Below are positions 34,600 to 46,700 of a DNA stretch of 64,000 nucleotides, piece by piece. A program made the translations under genes and the position numbers. The notes below the pieces were generated by a model. It was not told the origin of the DNA and did no database searches. It saw only the letters and a list, made by a program, of their open reading frames with translations. Where the stretch lies: NCBI GenBank assembly GCA_014607495.2, contig CP053153.1, positions 6,448,001 through 6,512,000 of the forward strand, given 5' to 3'. How positions within the stretch are numbered: the stretch's first letter is position 1; each line of letters starts with the position of its first letter. The DNA comes from Carposina sasakii (Eukaryota > Arthropoda > Insecta > Lepidoptera > Carposinidae).

Positions 34600-36002
34600 T
34601 TATTATTATTATTATTGTATCTCTGTTTAAATTCTCGGGACTACAGAGTCCCGGTCCTTTGAGAGGCGTGCATCGGGCCGTGGCCAAGATGTAGAGGCCC
34701 TTTTTAGAGAACTTTAATATGGTGTGGGATACACATGGCGGATACCATCGCCGACCGCACAATATGATACACCCGGCGATGGTCCCCGCCATGTGCAAGA
34801 CTATTGGAGTGCAGATCTATGTCATGCGATGGACACAAAGGTCATGGGCTATGAGGCTGAATATTGGGTGGGGTTGGGTAACTGGGCTATTGAAGGAGAC
34901 TAACGGACGCCTACTATTACAACCAAGTCTCATAATTGTTTGGTGGCAGGCGGTGACTCGCCGACTCATTTCATGGGCCCCCTGAAACGGCCGCACGCAC
35001 GGAGCAACAAAGGGGGCAACATTTGGTGAGTGGCTAGGGTGGAGGGGTGCCCCTGGACTTTAAACCGAAGCTAACTTGCCACTTACTGACGGGCATGTCC
35101 ACCCTCGAGCTGTCATAGCTCTCGCGACTCCACTCTGCCCGGCCGGCGAAGGCAAGGCAGAGGTGGGGGAACTGTTCCTCGTCAGACTTCACTCCGGCGC
35201 CGGAGATGAGGAACAGGGTCTTCCCCCGGGAGTACTTCAGGTCCGTGGGAACGCTACCTCCCAACAGCTCGCCACAAGCTGCCCTGCGGGCTTATTATTA
35301 TTATTATTATTTGTATCTCTTTTGAAATTCTTTGGACTACAGAGTCCCGGTCCTTTGAGAGGCGTGCATCGGGCCGTAGCCAAGATGTAGAGGCCCTTTT
35401 AAGAGAACTTTAATATGGTGTACGATACACATGGCGGATACCATCGCCGAGCGCACAATATGATACACCCGGCGATGGTCCCCGCCATGTGCAAGACTAT
35501 TGGAGTGCAGAGCTGTGTCTTGCGATGGAAACAAGGTCATGGGCTATGGGGCTGAGTTTTGGATGGGGTTGGAAAATCGGGCTATTGAAGGAGACTAACG
35601 GACACCTGCCATTACAACCAAGTCTCATAATTGTTAGGTGGCAGGCGGTGACTCGCCAACTCATTTCATGGGCCCCCTGAAACGGCCGCACGCACGGAGC
35701 GACAAAGGGGGCAACATTTGGTGAGCGGCTAGGGAGGAGGGGTGCCCCTGGACTTTAAACCGAAGCCAACTCGCCACTTACTGACGGGCACATCCACCCT
35801 CGAGCTGTCATAGCTCTCGCGACTCCACTCTGCCCAGCCGGCGAAGCCAAGGCAGAGGTGGGGTAACTGTTCCTCCTCAGACCTCACTCCGGCGCCGGAG
35901 ATGAGGAACAGGGTCATCCCCCGGGAGCACTTCAGGTCCGTGGGAACGCTACCTCCCAACAGCTCGCCACAAACTGCCCTGCGGGCTTATTATTATTATT
36001 AT
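34600..36002 (-). mobile_element. Tandem array of about 0.69-kb retroelement-tail units (array 2, two units)
   Basis: Two head-to-tail units start (plus strand) at about 34647 and 35341. They show the same order of phrases as the array at 13190-15055, and (TTA)n tracts occur at 34602-34617, about 35290-35310 and 35987-36002. Read on the minus strand each unit ends in (TAA)n. Both units keep an open 76-codon minus-strand frame (35034-35264 and 35729-35959), as does unit 2 of array 1 (14277-14507), while unit 1 of array 1 has an in-frame TAG. Sequence identity between the arrays is high by eye, implying recent duplication or exchange. Confidence 0.7.
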
Positions 36003-36529
36003 TAATGGTACTTAAACCTAATTCTATTTTATAAAGCACACTGTTTGTATTTCGAAATAAATAAGAAACTAAGTGGCTGAACATAGATATAGAGTACATA
36101 TTATCAGAAACAAACGATACGTAGACACTAGTCTAAACTAAAATATGTAGGTCACAGTCAAATCATGATAGTTAGTCGATACCTTATGGAAATTAAATCG
36201 AGTAAAATGTATAGTAGTAGTAGGTATACTAACTAACTGGAATAAATAAATTACCTTGATACATAGGTACATCAAACAAGTTTTGATAAAAAAGGGGGAA
36301 GATCTTTCACCTTTTAACCGGAATATAACTTACGATGGAGGTACACGTGGCGTGGAAGGGCCTTATTCACTGAACCAAAGATCCTTGACGTAAAACTTTT
36401 ATAATGGTTGCAAAGTTTTAACAGGTTTCAGCGAATTATCTCTAGAGTGATTTATTTATGGTTTTATGAGACTACAATAAAGGTATGTAGGTGAATTTGA
36501 TTAATTTATAATCAATTTAAAAAAATTGG
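36003..36529. other. AT-rich DNA, nothing identified
   Basis: No gene or repeat structure was recognised. Confidence 0.5.
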
Positions 36530-36615
36530 TCAGAAGTGGCACCATGTGGTTCTATCGGCCCTTGGCGCTCTGCCTACACCGTAAGGGATAAAGGCGTGAT
36601 GATTATACTCGTATG
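36530..36615 (-). repeat. GTAGGCAGAG SINE-like repeat fragment
   Basis: On the minus strand it reads ATCACGCCTTTATCCCTTAC, GTGTAGGCAGAGCGCCAAGG, GCCGATAGAACCACATGGTG and CCACTTCTGACCA, matching the first part of 15391-15640. Confidence 0.65.
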
Positions 36616-36621
36616 TATATA

Positions 36622-36991
36622 CAGGGTGATTTTTGGTCGTCAACGTTCCCGAAAACTACGGAATCTCCTCATCATCACGATCATTTTTCTCCATGGAAGC
36701 ATACCTGGGAAGTGTCTGGTTTCCAAAATATTAGGTTCCAAAGTTGAGTAAATAGACTGCGTTTTTCTGCATAAATGCACATAGACGCGCGTAGCAGGAT
36801 TTTTTCACGAAAAATAATTAATATCTGTCTATAAAAAAACTAACATAAACACTAGACACTATAAATTTCGCACGACCAAGGAATTTAAAAAATTAAAAAA
36901 AAATCCCAGCATTTTTTTTGGCATAAACTTACTTTATTTCATGTATAGAGTACGTACCCTTCGTTAAAGGTGGCCACAAAAAAACACCCTG
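36622..36991. mobile_element. MITE-A complete copy 1 (TA-flanked, CAGGGTG ends)
   Basis: It is bounded by TA, with CAGGGTGATTTTTGG at the left and CCACAAAAAAACACCCTG at the right. It contains the family landmarks in reverse order relative to the copy at 37065. At 370 bp it is noncoding. A Tc1/mariner-type nonautonomous element is the likely class, given the TA borders. Confidence 0.85.
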
Positions 36992-37064
36992 TATGTATAA
37001 TCAAATGAACTGAATAATCAAAGAGTGGTTTTCTCATTTGATTTCATTGTGCTGTTCACTTATA

Positions 37065-37425
37065 CAGGGTGTTTTTTCGTTGCCATCCTTAACGAAGGGT
37101 ACGTACTCTATACATCAAATAAAGTAAGTTTATGCCAAAAAAATGCAGGGAAACGATGTAATTAAAAAAAATATTACTTGATCGGGCGAAATTTATAGTT
37201 TCCAGTGTTTATGTAGTTTTTTCATAGACAGGTTTTTATTATTTTTCGTGAAAAAATCTTGTTACGCGCGTCTATGTGCGTTTATGCAGAAAAACGCAGT
37301 CTATTTACTCAACTTTGGACCCTAATATCTTGGGAACTAAACACTTCCCAGGTATGCTTCCATGGAGAAAAATGATCGTGATGATGAGGAGTTTTCGGGA
37401 ACGTTGACGACAAAAAAACACCCTG
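37065..37425. mobile_element. MITE-A complete copy 2, inverted relative to copy 1
   Basis: CAGGGTGTTTTTTCGTTGCC at the left and GACAAAAAAACACCCTG at the right, with TA on both sides; 361 bp. It lies only 73 bp from copy 1 in the opposite orientation, so the pair forms a large imperfect inverted repeat. Confidence 0.85.
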
Positions 37426-38612
37426 TATAGGTATAAAGCTAAACCACATTTTATTTGAAACCACGTTTTGGTTTTGGATTTAGTTACAGTCTACTGCTTT
37501 CTAATTTATTTTTAAGTTAGTATAAAAAAGATACCTAGAAACGTTCTGGCCCTACCTAAAGTAGAGAAGTAGGTAGTGTAGTATAACATAGATCGCTGTT
37601 TTAATCGCTATTAAGACAGTTAAATCGACGATCAATAACTGATTAACTGTCCCTTCAGTACCTAAGTACATAAACACACAGCTGTAAACCTAAAAAGTGG
37701 AAATCAGAACTAAAGGATTTCCAAGGCATAAATTGACATGTAAGTACCTAAGTCATTATGCTATTAAATATAATTGTTCCTCAACTCTTTATCATATCCA
37801 TTGTCAAATGTAATGGTGCAGGCTGTAGAAAATTTAAAATTTATGCGTGTACGTGCCTCGGGTACGATGTATACTTGTATGTACCTATATATAAATTGGC
37901 TACGGCGGGTGACGGCGGCGGCGGCAGGCGGCACGCAAGGTACTTGTTATGTGCGGTGTATTTTTTACGGGTTATCTACATTATTATTGTAGTACGTGAT
38001 TCACAAGTTATGGCAGACCTATTTGATGGTGAGAAGTGGTTGAAAATTTTTAAGCTGGATATTTGTGTATCGGTTTTATTATTTATGTTACTCGTATTAA
38101 GTTCATGATTCTAAGTTGACTCTTTGTTAAGAAATTCATGAAGATTTCAGAGTATATTTTTGAAGATAGACAGTTGTATAATATATTACTAAATGACCTA
38201 TCGAACTTCGTACCGCCTTATTTTCTGATGGAAAAAAAAACTTTGATTTTATACAAACCTTGTCTTAGAAATAATGAACACAAAAAAGAAAGAATCATTC
38301 AATTTCGCGTAGTAGTTCACAAGTTAAGCGCGTACATAGGTACATTTCGGCGATTCATTTTCATTTAAATAGATAACTCAACACCAAAAATAAAAACATT
38401 TTGTAGATTTCATTTTTTAATTAAGGGAACTGGAGTTTTCAGAATGGTTTCTTTTACCTTACCCAGTGTATATAATAATAAAATAATATTAGGACAACAC
38501 GCTCGGAACGCTTTTTTAAAATTACCTTTATCTTGTTAGAGGTAGATTAATGTCATAAAGGTGTTTGAGACTTTGAGTATAAACAAGTCTAATTACCTTT
38601 CTTAAGAGTAAA
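37426..38612. other. Mostly AT-rich DNA with one GC-rich island at 37900-37940
   Basis: A TATATATAAA box-like run (37886-37895) is followed by a GC-rich stretch, CGGCGGGTGACGGCGGCGGC, and then AAG followed by GTACTT, a weak donor-like site at 37940. This might mark a promoter or a small exon, but nothing else supports a gene. The frame at 38138-38368 is unrecognised. Confidence 0.3.
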
Positions 38613-38660
38613 GGTCTTAAAATTAAATTACAAGCTCACTTGTAATTTAATTTTAGGACC
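38613..38660. repeat. 48-bp near-perfect hairpin
   Basis: The 22-nt left arm (GGTCTTAAAATTAAATTACA + AG) pairs with the right arm 38639-38660 with a single mismatch/wobble across a 4-nt loop, CTCA. Function is unknown. It could be a short fold-back element or simply a palindrome. Confidence 0.7.
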
Positions 38661-39940
38661 ACAAAATTGGATTACTTACACTCCTCAGTTATAGAATTAA
38701 ATGTATCACATTTCTTCTTGTTATTTTATTTTGAGTATTGTAATACGAGAATGTAATGGTTTTTAATAAAAAGAGAAACAAAATATACATATTTGACAGA
38801 GTGTCAGAGGCCGACATTACGTTGAATGTTGCCTTCACACTTGTATTGGAATATGACTGAAAGTATTAATTAAACTATCTGTTAAAGTCTTGACATTCTG
38901 TTAAAAAGTACTTTGATGTATTTGAACTACAAATCTTATTCCACCCAATCAAAGAAGTAGGATTGACTATGCAAAAGGGAACCTTTGTGGCGAGGATCAT
39001 AATTTGATAAACTCTGATATAGATTAAATCACCAAACTCTAAATTAATATAATCCCTAAAGACGCGTCGAAATTATACTTGACATGCGATTAGTGTGACG
39101 TTGAGGAACGGAACACTGGAGAAGTTATAAATGGGAGCTGTAAACAAGGTAACTTGACTTAATGTTAATGTGTCATGGGGCAAAGGGCATCCATATATTA
39201 CATCAGCTAGTTCTAAACAAGCTGATAGATGATTAAGTCGCTGTGCAATCTATGAACTCGTGTATTGTGTGATTTTCGGACTAAGTATGTTGCTACGTTC
39301 CTTAATCCCTTAATCGCCTATTATGATACCCGTGATGGGAGGGTGCTGTATTACTCTGTCGACACCATACGACAGTCTAGTTCGATAACTTTACAAGCTT
39401 ATAAAATTGTTACACTGGCTCACCCGGTTATTGTAGCCTACGCAACTAACATAACACTGCGGTATGCTACGTTACTACAGATGCATGTGATATTAACCAA
39501 TCATATTCATTGGTCCATGGTGTCAATATTGATTGGTGGATATCAAACGCATTCATAGTAATGTAGCATAGCATATTTCTAGTGGAAATGCACCCTTAAG
39601 ATCCGTTAAGTGGCCGACTCTACTTTCATTGAACAAATGTTGTGGGAACATCCTCTTTGGATCTGTTCCATGGAAGGAGCTAAGTGTTGTCATGGTAAGA
39701 CGCAAGACAATTTCGGAATAAATTAGTGTTACAAACTTTGTCACATGTGTCTTACACCTCTACTGTCATACAATATTAAACCTAACTTAACGTCAAAAAA
39801 TCCTAACATGTATTTAAAGACGACTTGTCAGGACATTTAGAAAATCAGAATACTAATGATCAATACTGAATGCTTGATCATCCTTGCGTTATTGCATAGA
39901 TAAAATTATTGTTTGCATGCGTGGAATGCACTTAATATAT
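38661..39940. other. Intergenic DNA, no gene seen
   Basis: Frames at 39265-39558 and 39553-39744 show no recognisable domain and no splice support. Confidence 0.5.
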
Positions 39941-40248
39941 GATGTTTTTTTTGTTGCCACCCTTAAAAAATGCTGGGAAATTATAAAAAAAAACTTTATC
40001 GGGCGAAAGTGTCCAGTGTTTATACTAGTTTTTTCATAGACAGATATTAATTATTTCTTGTGAAAAAATCTTGCTTCGCGCGTCTTTGTGCATTTATGCA
40101 GAAAAACGCAGTCTATTTACTCAAGTTTGGACCCTAATATCTTGGGAACCAGACACTTCCCAGGTATGCATCCATGGAGAAAAATTATTGTTATGATGAG
40201 GAGATTCCGTAGTTTTCGGGAACGTTGTCCTCAAAAAAACATCCTGTA
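39941..40248. mobile_element. MITE-A copy with diverged ends
   Basis: It starts near GATGTTTTTTTTGTTGCCAC and ends near AAAAAAACATCCTGTA, diverged versions of CAGGGTGTTTTTT and AAAAAACACCCTGTA. The inner phrases (ATCGGGCGAAAGTGTCCAGT, GCAGAAAAACGCAGTCTATT, TTGGGAACCAGACACTTCCC) match the other copies. It has a deletion in the left half. Confidence 0.75.
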
Positions 40249-40249
40249 T

Positions 40250-42200
40250 TTATCTAACTTTCAACATTCTACTTCTAATAAATTACGTTAGATATGTTTG
40301 GGGCTTCATTCTGTTCAGAAAGAAAAATATTTTTATAAATCAGGTATACAATTCTTTACGTTTAAAAACTGTATTTGGATAGTCACTTGCACCGACGTGA
40401 ATCGAATATACGAGTTATTTATAAGTTATATTAGTTAAGTTAAGTATTTTTGTTATTGTAAACCATCTTTCAGAAGGCAAAATAATTATAATATGGAACA
40501 CCACACCACATTAACACGTGTCTGGACATAACTCGACTTTACATTACGTTTCTTTTGTTACAAATTCTTAAACAGGACCATCGCATGTGAAACACCAATA
40601 AGGAAAGTTCTAGTTTCCTACGGCGTACCTACCTATATTCCTACCTACATTTACAGGTAGGAAAAATCTACTTACCGAAATATTCATCACTGACCTAGTA
40701 CTGGGGTAACACGCGACTGAATAAAAATCGGGAAAAAGCATTTTGTAAGTGAAAGTTTTTTATTCCGAACATCGTATGTTAAATATTAGATACCTACAAT
40801 CTGTATTAAAAGTGTTCATAGATATGAGAATATAATAATGATTTTTGACACTATGGTCAGCAATATCGTTAAAAGTGTAGATAAATATTACTCATGTACT
40901 AGTAGAGAAATTGATATTTTTTTAAAAGCAGTGCTCGTTGTATCACATTTTAAAAAGTTATTTACTTAATAAGCACACATCGACAGGCTATACTTTGACA
41001 CCGAATATGCACCCTACCTATGTTTACTATATCGTTCCCTGGACTAATGTCACGTAGTTTGTCTTCAGCCATCACAAATGGGATGTTGAGACCCGCTAGT
41101 TATTGCTACAATACTTCATGTCGCGTAATGAAGCTAACACGTGATTTACTGTAAGCTTATTTCAGTTATTATTTGCTTAGTTTCCACAGCATATGTATCA
41201 AACACCTTACAATAGCAATCAGAATATAAATAAATAATTTACGTTTAAATATCCTCACAAACTTTATATTTATACCATCAGCTCAGAATTAATTAATTGA
41301 TTATTTTTTTCGGAACTACTAAATATCGAAGCAAATATGTTCACCTGTTCTCAAATTATAAGTGGTGTAATCAACACAACTTCGACATATACACCCATAA
41401 AAATATTGGTACAATTAGATGGTCAAATATGAACATCCGTATAAATTCATCGGAATAGGTATTTGACACAAAGTTTTACAAAAGTAGACCGATAAAGTAA
41501 GTGTAAACACTGCTTTTCTGGAAAATATAAACACGATACTTGACGGACCTATTTCATACTTTATCCTGCAATCTATGAAGGGACACAAAGAGTGGTCTAC
41601 AATGTACACATTACTTAGGATACTTTTATTCCGGATTAAAAAATGCGTATAGCACTCGAAAATATTATTTTTCTGATAACTATTTTCTATAGCCTATATT
41701 AGTACAAAACAAAACTAAACGTACAGAGGTAGCTGTAATATTAGTAACTGGTGGTTGTCGATTTTTTTGGTTACTGGGTCAAATTTGGATCAACTCACAC
41801 AAAAAATATCAGTAATATTAGTTCAATCCCAGTTAGGCTTTAGCGAGACTAACGAAAATTTTAATACTGTGTATATGTAGCCATGTAGATTTACCTGACG
41901 TGAGCAAGACCTATTGGGACCTGTAACAGTTAAAATATACAAAACGTAAATCTAGGTAACGCTTTCCACCTGTGCTCGTCGATATTTCAGAGCGTTGCGA
42001 AAAACTGCTGTAAATCATCAAATAGTTTGTTTAAGAGCCGTTCACGGCTGTTTGATCAATTTATTCCTGCCAATGTGTATAGGCACTATCGATTATGTAA
42101 AATGGTAACATTTATAAAAATTACCTGATATTTAAACAACTTCATATATATTTACACTTGGCATGTCTTACCGTCATACAGATTGGCTGTTGTTGAATAA
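40250..42200. other. AT-rich intergenic DNA, nothing identified
   Basis: No gene or structural RNA was recognised over about 1.95 kb. Confidence 0.5.
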
Positions 42201-42208
42201 TTTAGTTA

Positions 42209-42322
42209 GACCCGGTAGCTCAGTGGTTAGAGCAACTAGCACGGTATGCAGTGGTCGTGGGTTCGATTCCCACTCGGGTGAAGATTTTTTTCCATTTCTT
42301 TATTAATAATTTTATAATTTAG
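42209..42322 (+). mobile_element. tRNA-derived SINE (copy 2)
   Basis: The head ACCCGGTAGCTCAGTGGTTA keeps a D-arm (GCTC...GAGC), and the T-arm GTGGG-TTCGATT-CCCAC is intact. The acceptor-like ACCCG pairs with CGGGT, but the anticodon stem is poor. The downstream TTTTTTTCCATTTCTTTATT and AATAATTTTATAATTT continue the match with the copy at 21254. It is therefore a SINE and not a tRNA gene. Confidence 0.7.
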
Positions 42323-43675
42323 TTCATATAAAAATTATCAGTATTTTAAGGTCGGTTGATTATTAAGTTGAAACCCTTGATTAATTATGAAATATTGAAA
42401 ACTTTTCATAAACTTTTCAATAATCTATCTTTAACGAAATAATATACGTATCTAGACAATCCTAGTATAAATCAATCTATGCGAATAGAACCAGGCTTTA
42501 ATTAACCTTTCGTAGAAAGTACTTATCCAGAAGTCAGTAGGTATAAGGACTTAGATATTTAATTAAAGCGAGTCGCCTTTTGTGTGATCGATCACTGATT
42601 CAAGAAGTTTTCTCATCTATCAACCAAAAAATATTCCAACTCAGTACATAGTTTTAAAAAAATAATTGAAAATATGAAGGTTCCAAATATTGGTAGGTAG
42701 GTTTTTAAGTTTATGCCTTTATAAGTTTTGAACGTTATTACCATGTAAGAAAAGAAGTTTTCTTTTTGTATAAAAGAATGTTATAATACATCGGAAATAT
42801 TGCGCCGGATTTAATTCGAAAAGTTTGGATGTCATGGTTTTCCATGCATTTAATTTTACAAGTTTGTGAAATGGAACTTCTTTATCGAAGATACTATACC
42901 GACATTTTATACTATTATGTAGCGTAAGCAAGCATCGGTCGATGCTAACAACTTTTCCAAACTTTATGTATTTTACGTTTATAATAATTGCGTGGATATA
43001 GTGACACTTAAAACATTTTGAAAGTCTATTATTAGTTTCGAGATGCAGAGTTTGAAAACATCTATATAATACTAATGAGCTTTTAGTGTTTATAAACAGC
43101 GTAGGTAAAGCTGATCTTAGCTGCAGCTACATACAGGTAGCACTTGTAGTGTCTGCATTTATATTCCCAAAGTGCATCTGTAGCCTTGTTCGGAATGTTT
43201 TTCATACAAATGCGTATAATGTATAACTAGTTTTGCAGGCGTTCTAAGTGCTGCATGCAGCTGCAGCCGATACCGGAAGACCACGGAAGCAAAATATGCC
43301 GCAATCATCCGCATAATCATGTATAGACATACTCGTACCAAGATTTTGTAGGATTCTTTATATTTGATCTAAACCAACCATCAAAGTATCTATGATAACC
43401 GATATTAGATTTCTGGATGAGGAAATATTTGTATTCGCAAAATACACATGAATTGCCTAGATTTTGGTCCCTGTAGTCATTAAAATATGTACCAGTGTAG
43501 TTATGTAGGAATGTTCTGATCCTTTTGATGTCAAACTTTCCCTGAGGTTTGACTTATATTCCACACAGGCTAAGTTAGGAGCAGAGTAAATATTCCGTAA
43601 GAGCCAATTTAGAAATACGGACTTAATTAAAAGGGTTCTGAAATCGGTCATTTAACTGTTTTAGTCTTCAACAAT
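42323..43675. other. AT-rich intergenic DNA, nothing identified
   Basis: Short frames at 42719-42931 and 43159-43341 are unrecognised and AT-biased. Confidence 0.5.
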
Positions 43676-44062
43676 GCATTACTGCTACAAACTCCCCGAT
43701 TTAATTCTTTCTCGGTTCAGGCGGTTAAGCTCTTGAATGAATTACCCCATACGGTTAGAAATTGTTGCACTGTTGGCACATTTAGGAAAAAGCTGAAGGA
43801 TCACTACCTGTCCATTATTTGAATATGCTGTCATTTGTTTCTCTCTTTTATAAATGTAGTTATGTACATTGAAAAAATTGTGAGTCTTAGAATTAGTTTA
43901 ATTGCACAAGTTAACCTGTATTTGTTAACAATTTCTCTTTACTTGCTTGGCTTGCTGAAAGAGATCTCTTGTAGAGATAAGATTGCCATTGTACATGCAT
44001 CTTTTCTTTTATGTTGTATGCCATATTTCTTTTGTGTATGTGCAATAAAGAATAAGAATAAG
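43676..44062 (+). pseudogene. 3' end of a non-LTR retrotransposon (Jockey/CR1-like)
   Basis: Codons 43706-43822 read SFSVQAVKLLNELPHTVRNC followed by CTVGTFRKKLKDHYLSII and a stop. This is the typical C-terminal tail of insect LINE reverse transcriptase polyproteins (compare the general form 'VKLWNELP..VR....V..FK..LK..'). A noncoding 3' region follows and ends with TGCAATAAAGAATAAGAATA, a polyadenylation signal plus a repeating AATAAG tail. The copy is strongly 5'-truncated and inactive. The frame at 43835-44071 is 3' UTR, not a gene. Confidence 0.8.
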
Positions 44063-46214
44063 CTGTCCTGACGAAGATCATTCAATAATTTAAACCTATC
44101 GATCAATGTTGGTCTAAAAATAAGTTGATTACTCTATGTTAATCCACCTGTCATTATCACGCCAATTTTTAAAACTACATATTAACAGCTAGTTTATAAG
44201 TACTGTGTATTCTATGTACTTGCCTAAGTAACAATTAATGACCTAATTTAATCAACTAAGTTTGGTAGATTTGTCATAACCTATTTTATAAGTAGTACAA
44301 ACTGTGCTACTTCAACCCACATCAGTTGAACAATTCAGTTGTAAAGGGGGCTCTTGAATCTTGCATTTGGATAGTTACATCGGAAACATGTTAGGAGATA
44401 CTTATTCCAGCTAAATTATTATTAAAATTGGTATTGGTATTTTGGTTCACCTTATTTTAATTACCGGTTGCCGTTTATCGGCATGAGATAGAATAGTAAA
44501 GAGGTTGCGGATAGGTGTCTTTGGTAAGAGAGTAAGTATACTCGTATTCTTTGCTTTGGTATCTAAAATCCGAGTAGAGATGGTTTTTAAAATTACAGTT
44601 CTGCAGTTAGAACGAAAATACAGGAAAATTCAAACTACTCTAAATAATAAAGTAAATTTCTATTTCAGTAGCTAAGCGCGGCGTCATTGGTAGAAGGGCG
44701 TGGAAGTCTTAAAATAAACAAAGAGTACGCGAAATAGGCCTCCCTGAACATACGTAAACTTTGTACGAACAGGGCGGCGCGGCGGTGACTCTACCACTTC
44801 CAAATTTTCTCGCAAAGCCGCTTCTTATTTGGTTTTAACTTTTGAAGTAGGTATTGTAGATTCAAGGCGCTCAATAAAGTTAGTAAGAAGATATTACATA
44901 TCTATATAGGAATATTTTGACTAAGTACCTTACCTCACTCGAAACCTCGTATTTAAAAAAATTTACACGAAATGCATGTGATGTGGACCAAGTGTGGACG
45001 GATTTTGACGGGACTCTCACTGGCAGATAGCCTTAGCTGATGTAATAGGTATCTTCCCCTTAGAAATAAAGGGGCACCTTAGAAATAAAGGGGCAATGCA
45101 AGGTCTTTGGGGTACGTACCTAACTTAAACTACCTAGGTACTTTTATTTTAGAACTAGGGATCCGCCCCGGCTTTGCACGGGTGTAATCGAGATCTGTGC
45201 TTAGCAACATATTAAGCTATTCATTTTTATATTATAGATTTTCTAAAATTCCCACAAGAACGGGAATTCTAAAGTTTACACCGTCGAAGTGGGTACTTAT
45301 TTTGTTAAAATTTAAACAGCACCATCTTTTGCAGCTTTGGCGTACTAAATCAAGATTTTCTCTCACGAGTTTTTCATTTGTTGAGTGAAAATGTCAGTAG
45401 ATGGCGATACTGTGTTGAGTAAGCAGTCGAGTAAAACTCTGAAAGTTCACATAAATATTTAGATGGCGCCACCATGTTTCTTAACAAGAGTTTTATTAAT
45501 AATTTTATAAGAGTTTTATTGAAAATGCTTTACAAGAAATTAATATGGCTACAAATGGATAGGTTGGCTAGTATTTACTTGGGAGCTCTTCTGTCGAAAA
45601 TAATTGACATACATTAATATACTTTAATTGTTAATACATACTTTGATAAAAATAACCTTTTCTGATATACGTAGGTTCTTACTACATCTAAACTTTGGAC
45701 ATATTTTGTTACTCGAACTTGGATATTTAGTAGGTACCTATTACAATTAACTTACTACGCCGTTCCTTATTCTTACTAGTAAAATATAACTTGTAGCTTG
45801 TACAAAAACAACATGTATTTCTGTTCGACAAAGGGCCAACTAGATGTTGTGGAAGCCCTTCATTAATCTTCGGGTATAGTCTACCATTTATTTCCTTCAT
45901 TAAGCCATTTCACCGTCAAGAGGCTTGCAGCCATGACTTGCGGTTTCTTCGCAACTTTGTACCTAATAAGAATGATGAATGCGATGCTTTATGCTAATAA
46001 ACAAACGTTTATGCTTATTCCGCACTTAGGAAAATTTGTTCTAAAAAGACGACATTTAGAAGAGCAATTTGTTTAGTGGCCTAAAACCTGTCTAATGGAA
46101 CGAATGGATAAAATATACCGGGATTAGAAGTTGCGCTTTCCATTTCTCTCTTTGTACCTATTTTTATTCTAAAATATTAAGTGAGATTAATAAAACTTCA
46201 TGGGAAAATTAATA
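44063..46214. other. Intergenic DNA with small repeats
   Basis: No gene was established. CCTTAGAAATAAAGGGGCA is present twice in tandem near 45057-45095. GATCCGCCCCGGCTTTGCAC at about 45160 resembles the edge of a common dispersed repeat. A GC-richer patch at 44665-44820 follows ATTTCTATTTCAG, but it has stops in all useful frames. Confidence 0.45.
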
Positions 46215-46700
46215 GTCAATATTGTAGGCACATGTAGTCTGTTTTTATACTTTTACTGAGCGTTTTGATCACCTACATATAAAACAAAACATCTGATGAT
46301 GGAATCTCTAAGGAATCTAGGGATATCCTCAAATATTATAGGCACGAGTAGTTGGTTTTTAGTTTTTTTTTTATAGAGAATTTTGGTCAGCTACACATAA
46401 TATAAAGGAAACGAGGGTCTGATGATGGAGCCACCGAAAAACAGATAGTGGAACTTTTTAGTAACCTGAAGTTTGGGCTCATTTTTTAAAAATCTTGGTT
46501 CCACAAAACCAATTAAAACTAGCATTTATACAATTTAATAATAGAAAAATAAGGCTCTGATGATAGAGCCAGATGGGATGGGATAGTAAAACTTTTTAGG
46601 GTTTACTAAAATAATGATGAATTCTGATGATGGAGCCGACAAACAAATAGTACTCTTTAGGGTCTACTTTAGTAAGCTCGAGTTATGGCTCATAGGGGAG
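46215..46700 (+). repeat. GAGGTTATCAATTCG repeat family, copy 2 (5'-truncated)
   Basis: It follows the 24517-24770 copy closely (ATGTAGTCTGTTTTTATAC, AAGGAATCTAGGGATATCCT, TTTGGTCAGCTACACATAAT, AACGAGGGTCTGATGATGGA). It continues through several CTGATGATGGAGCC phrases to GGGAGGAAGTCGATTTTTCG near 46700, a segment also present at about 25887-25910. Confidence 0.7.

Noticed and set aside
44640..44830. GC-richer patch after ATTTCTATTTCAG as an exon
   Set aside because: A TAG follows the acceptor directly in one frame and the others close quickly, with no donor or second exon to support it.
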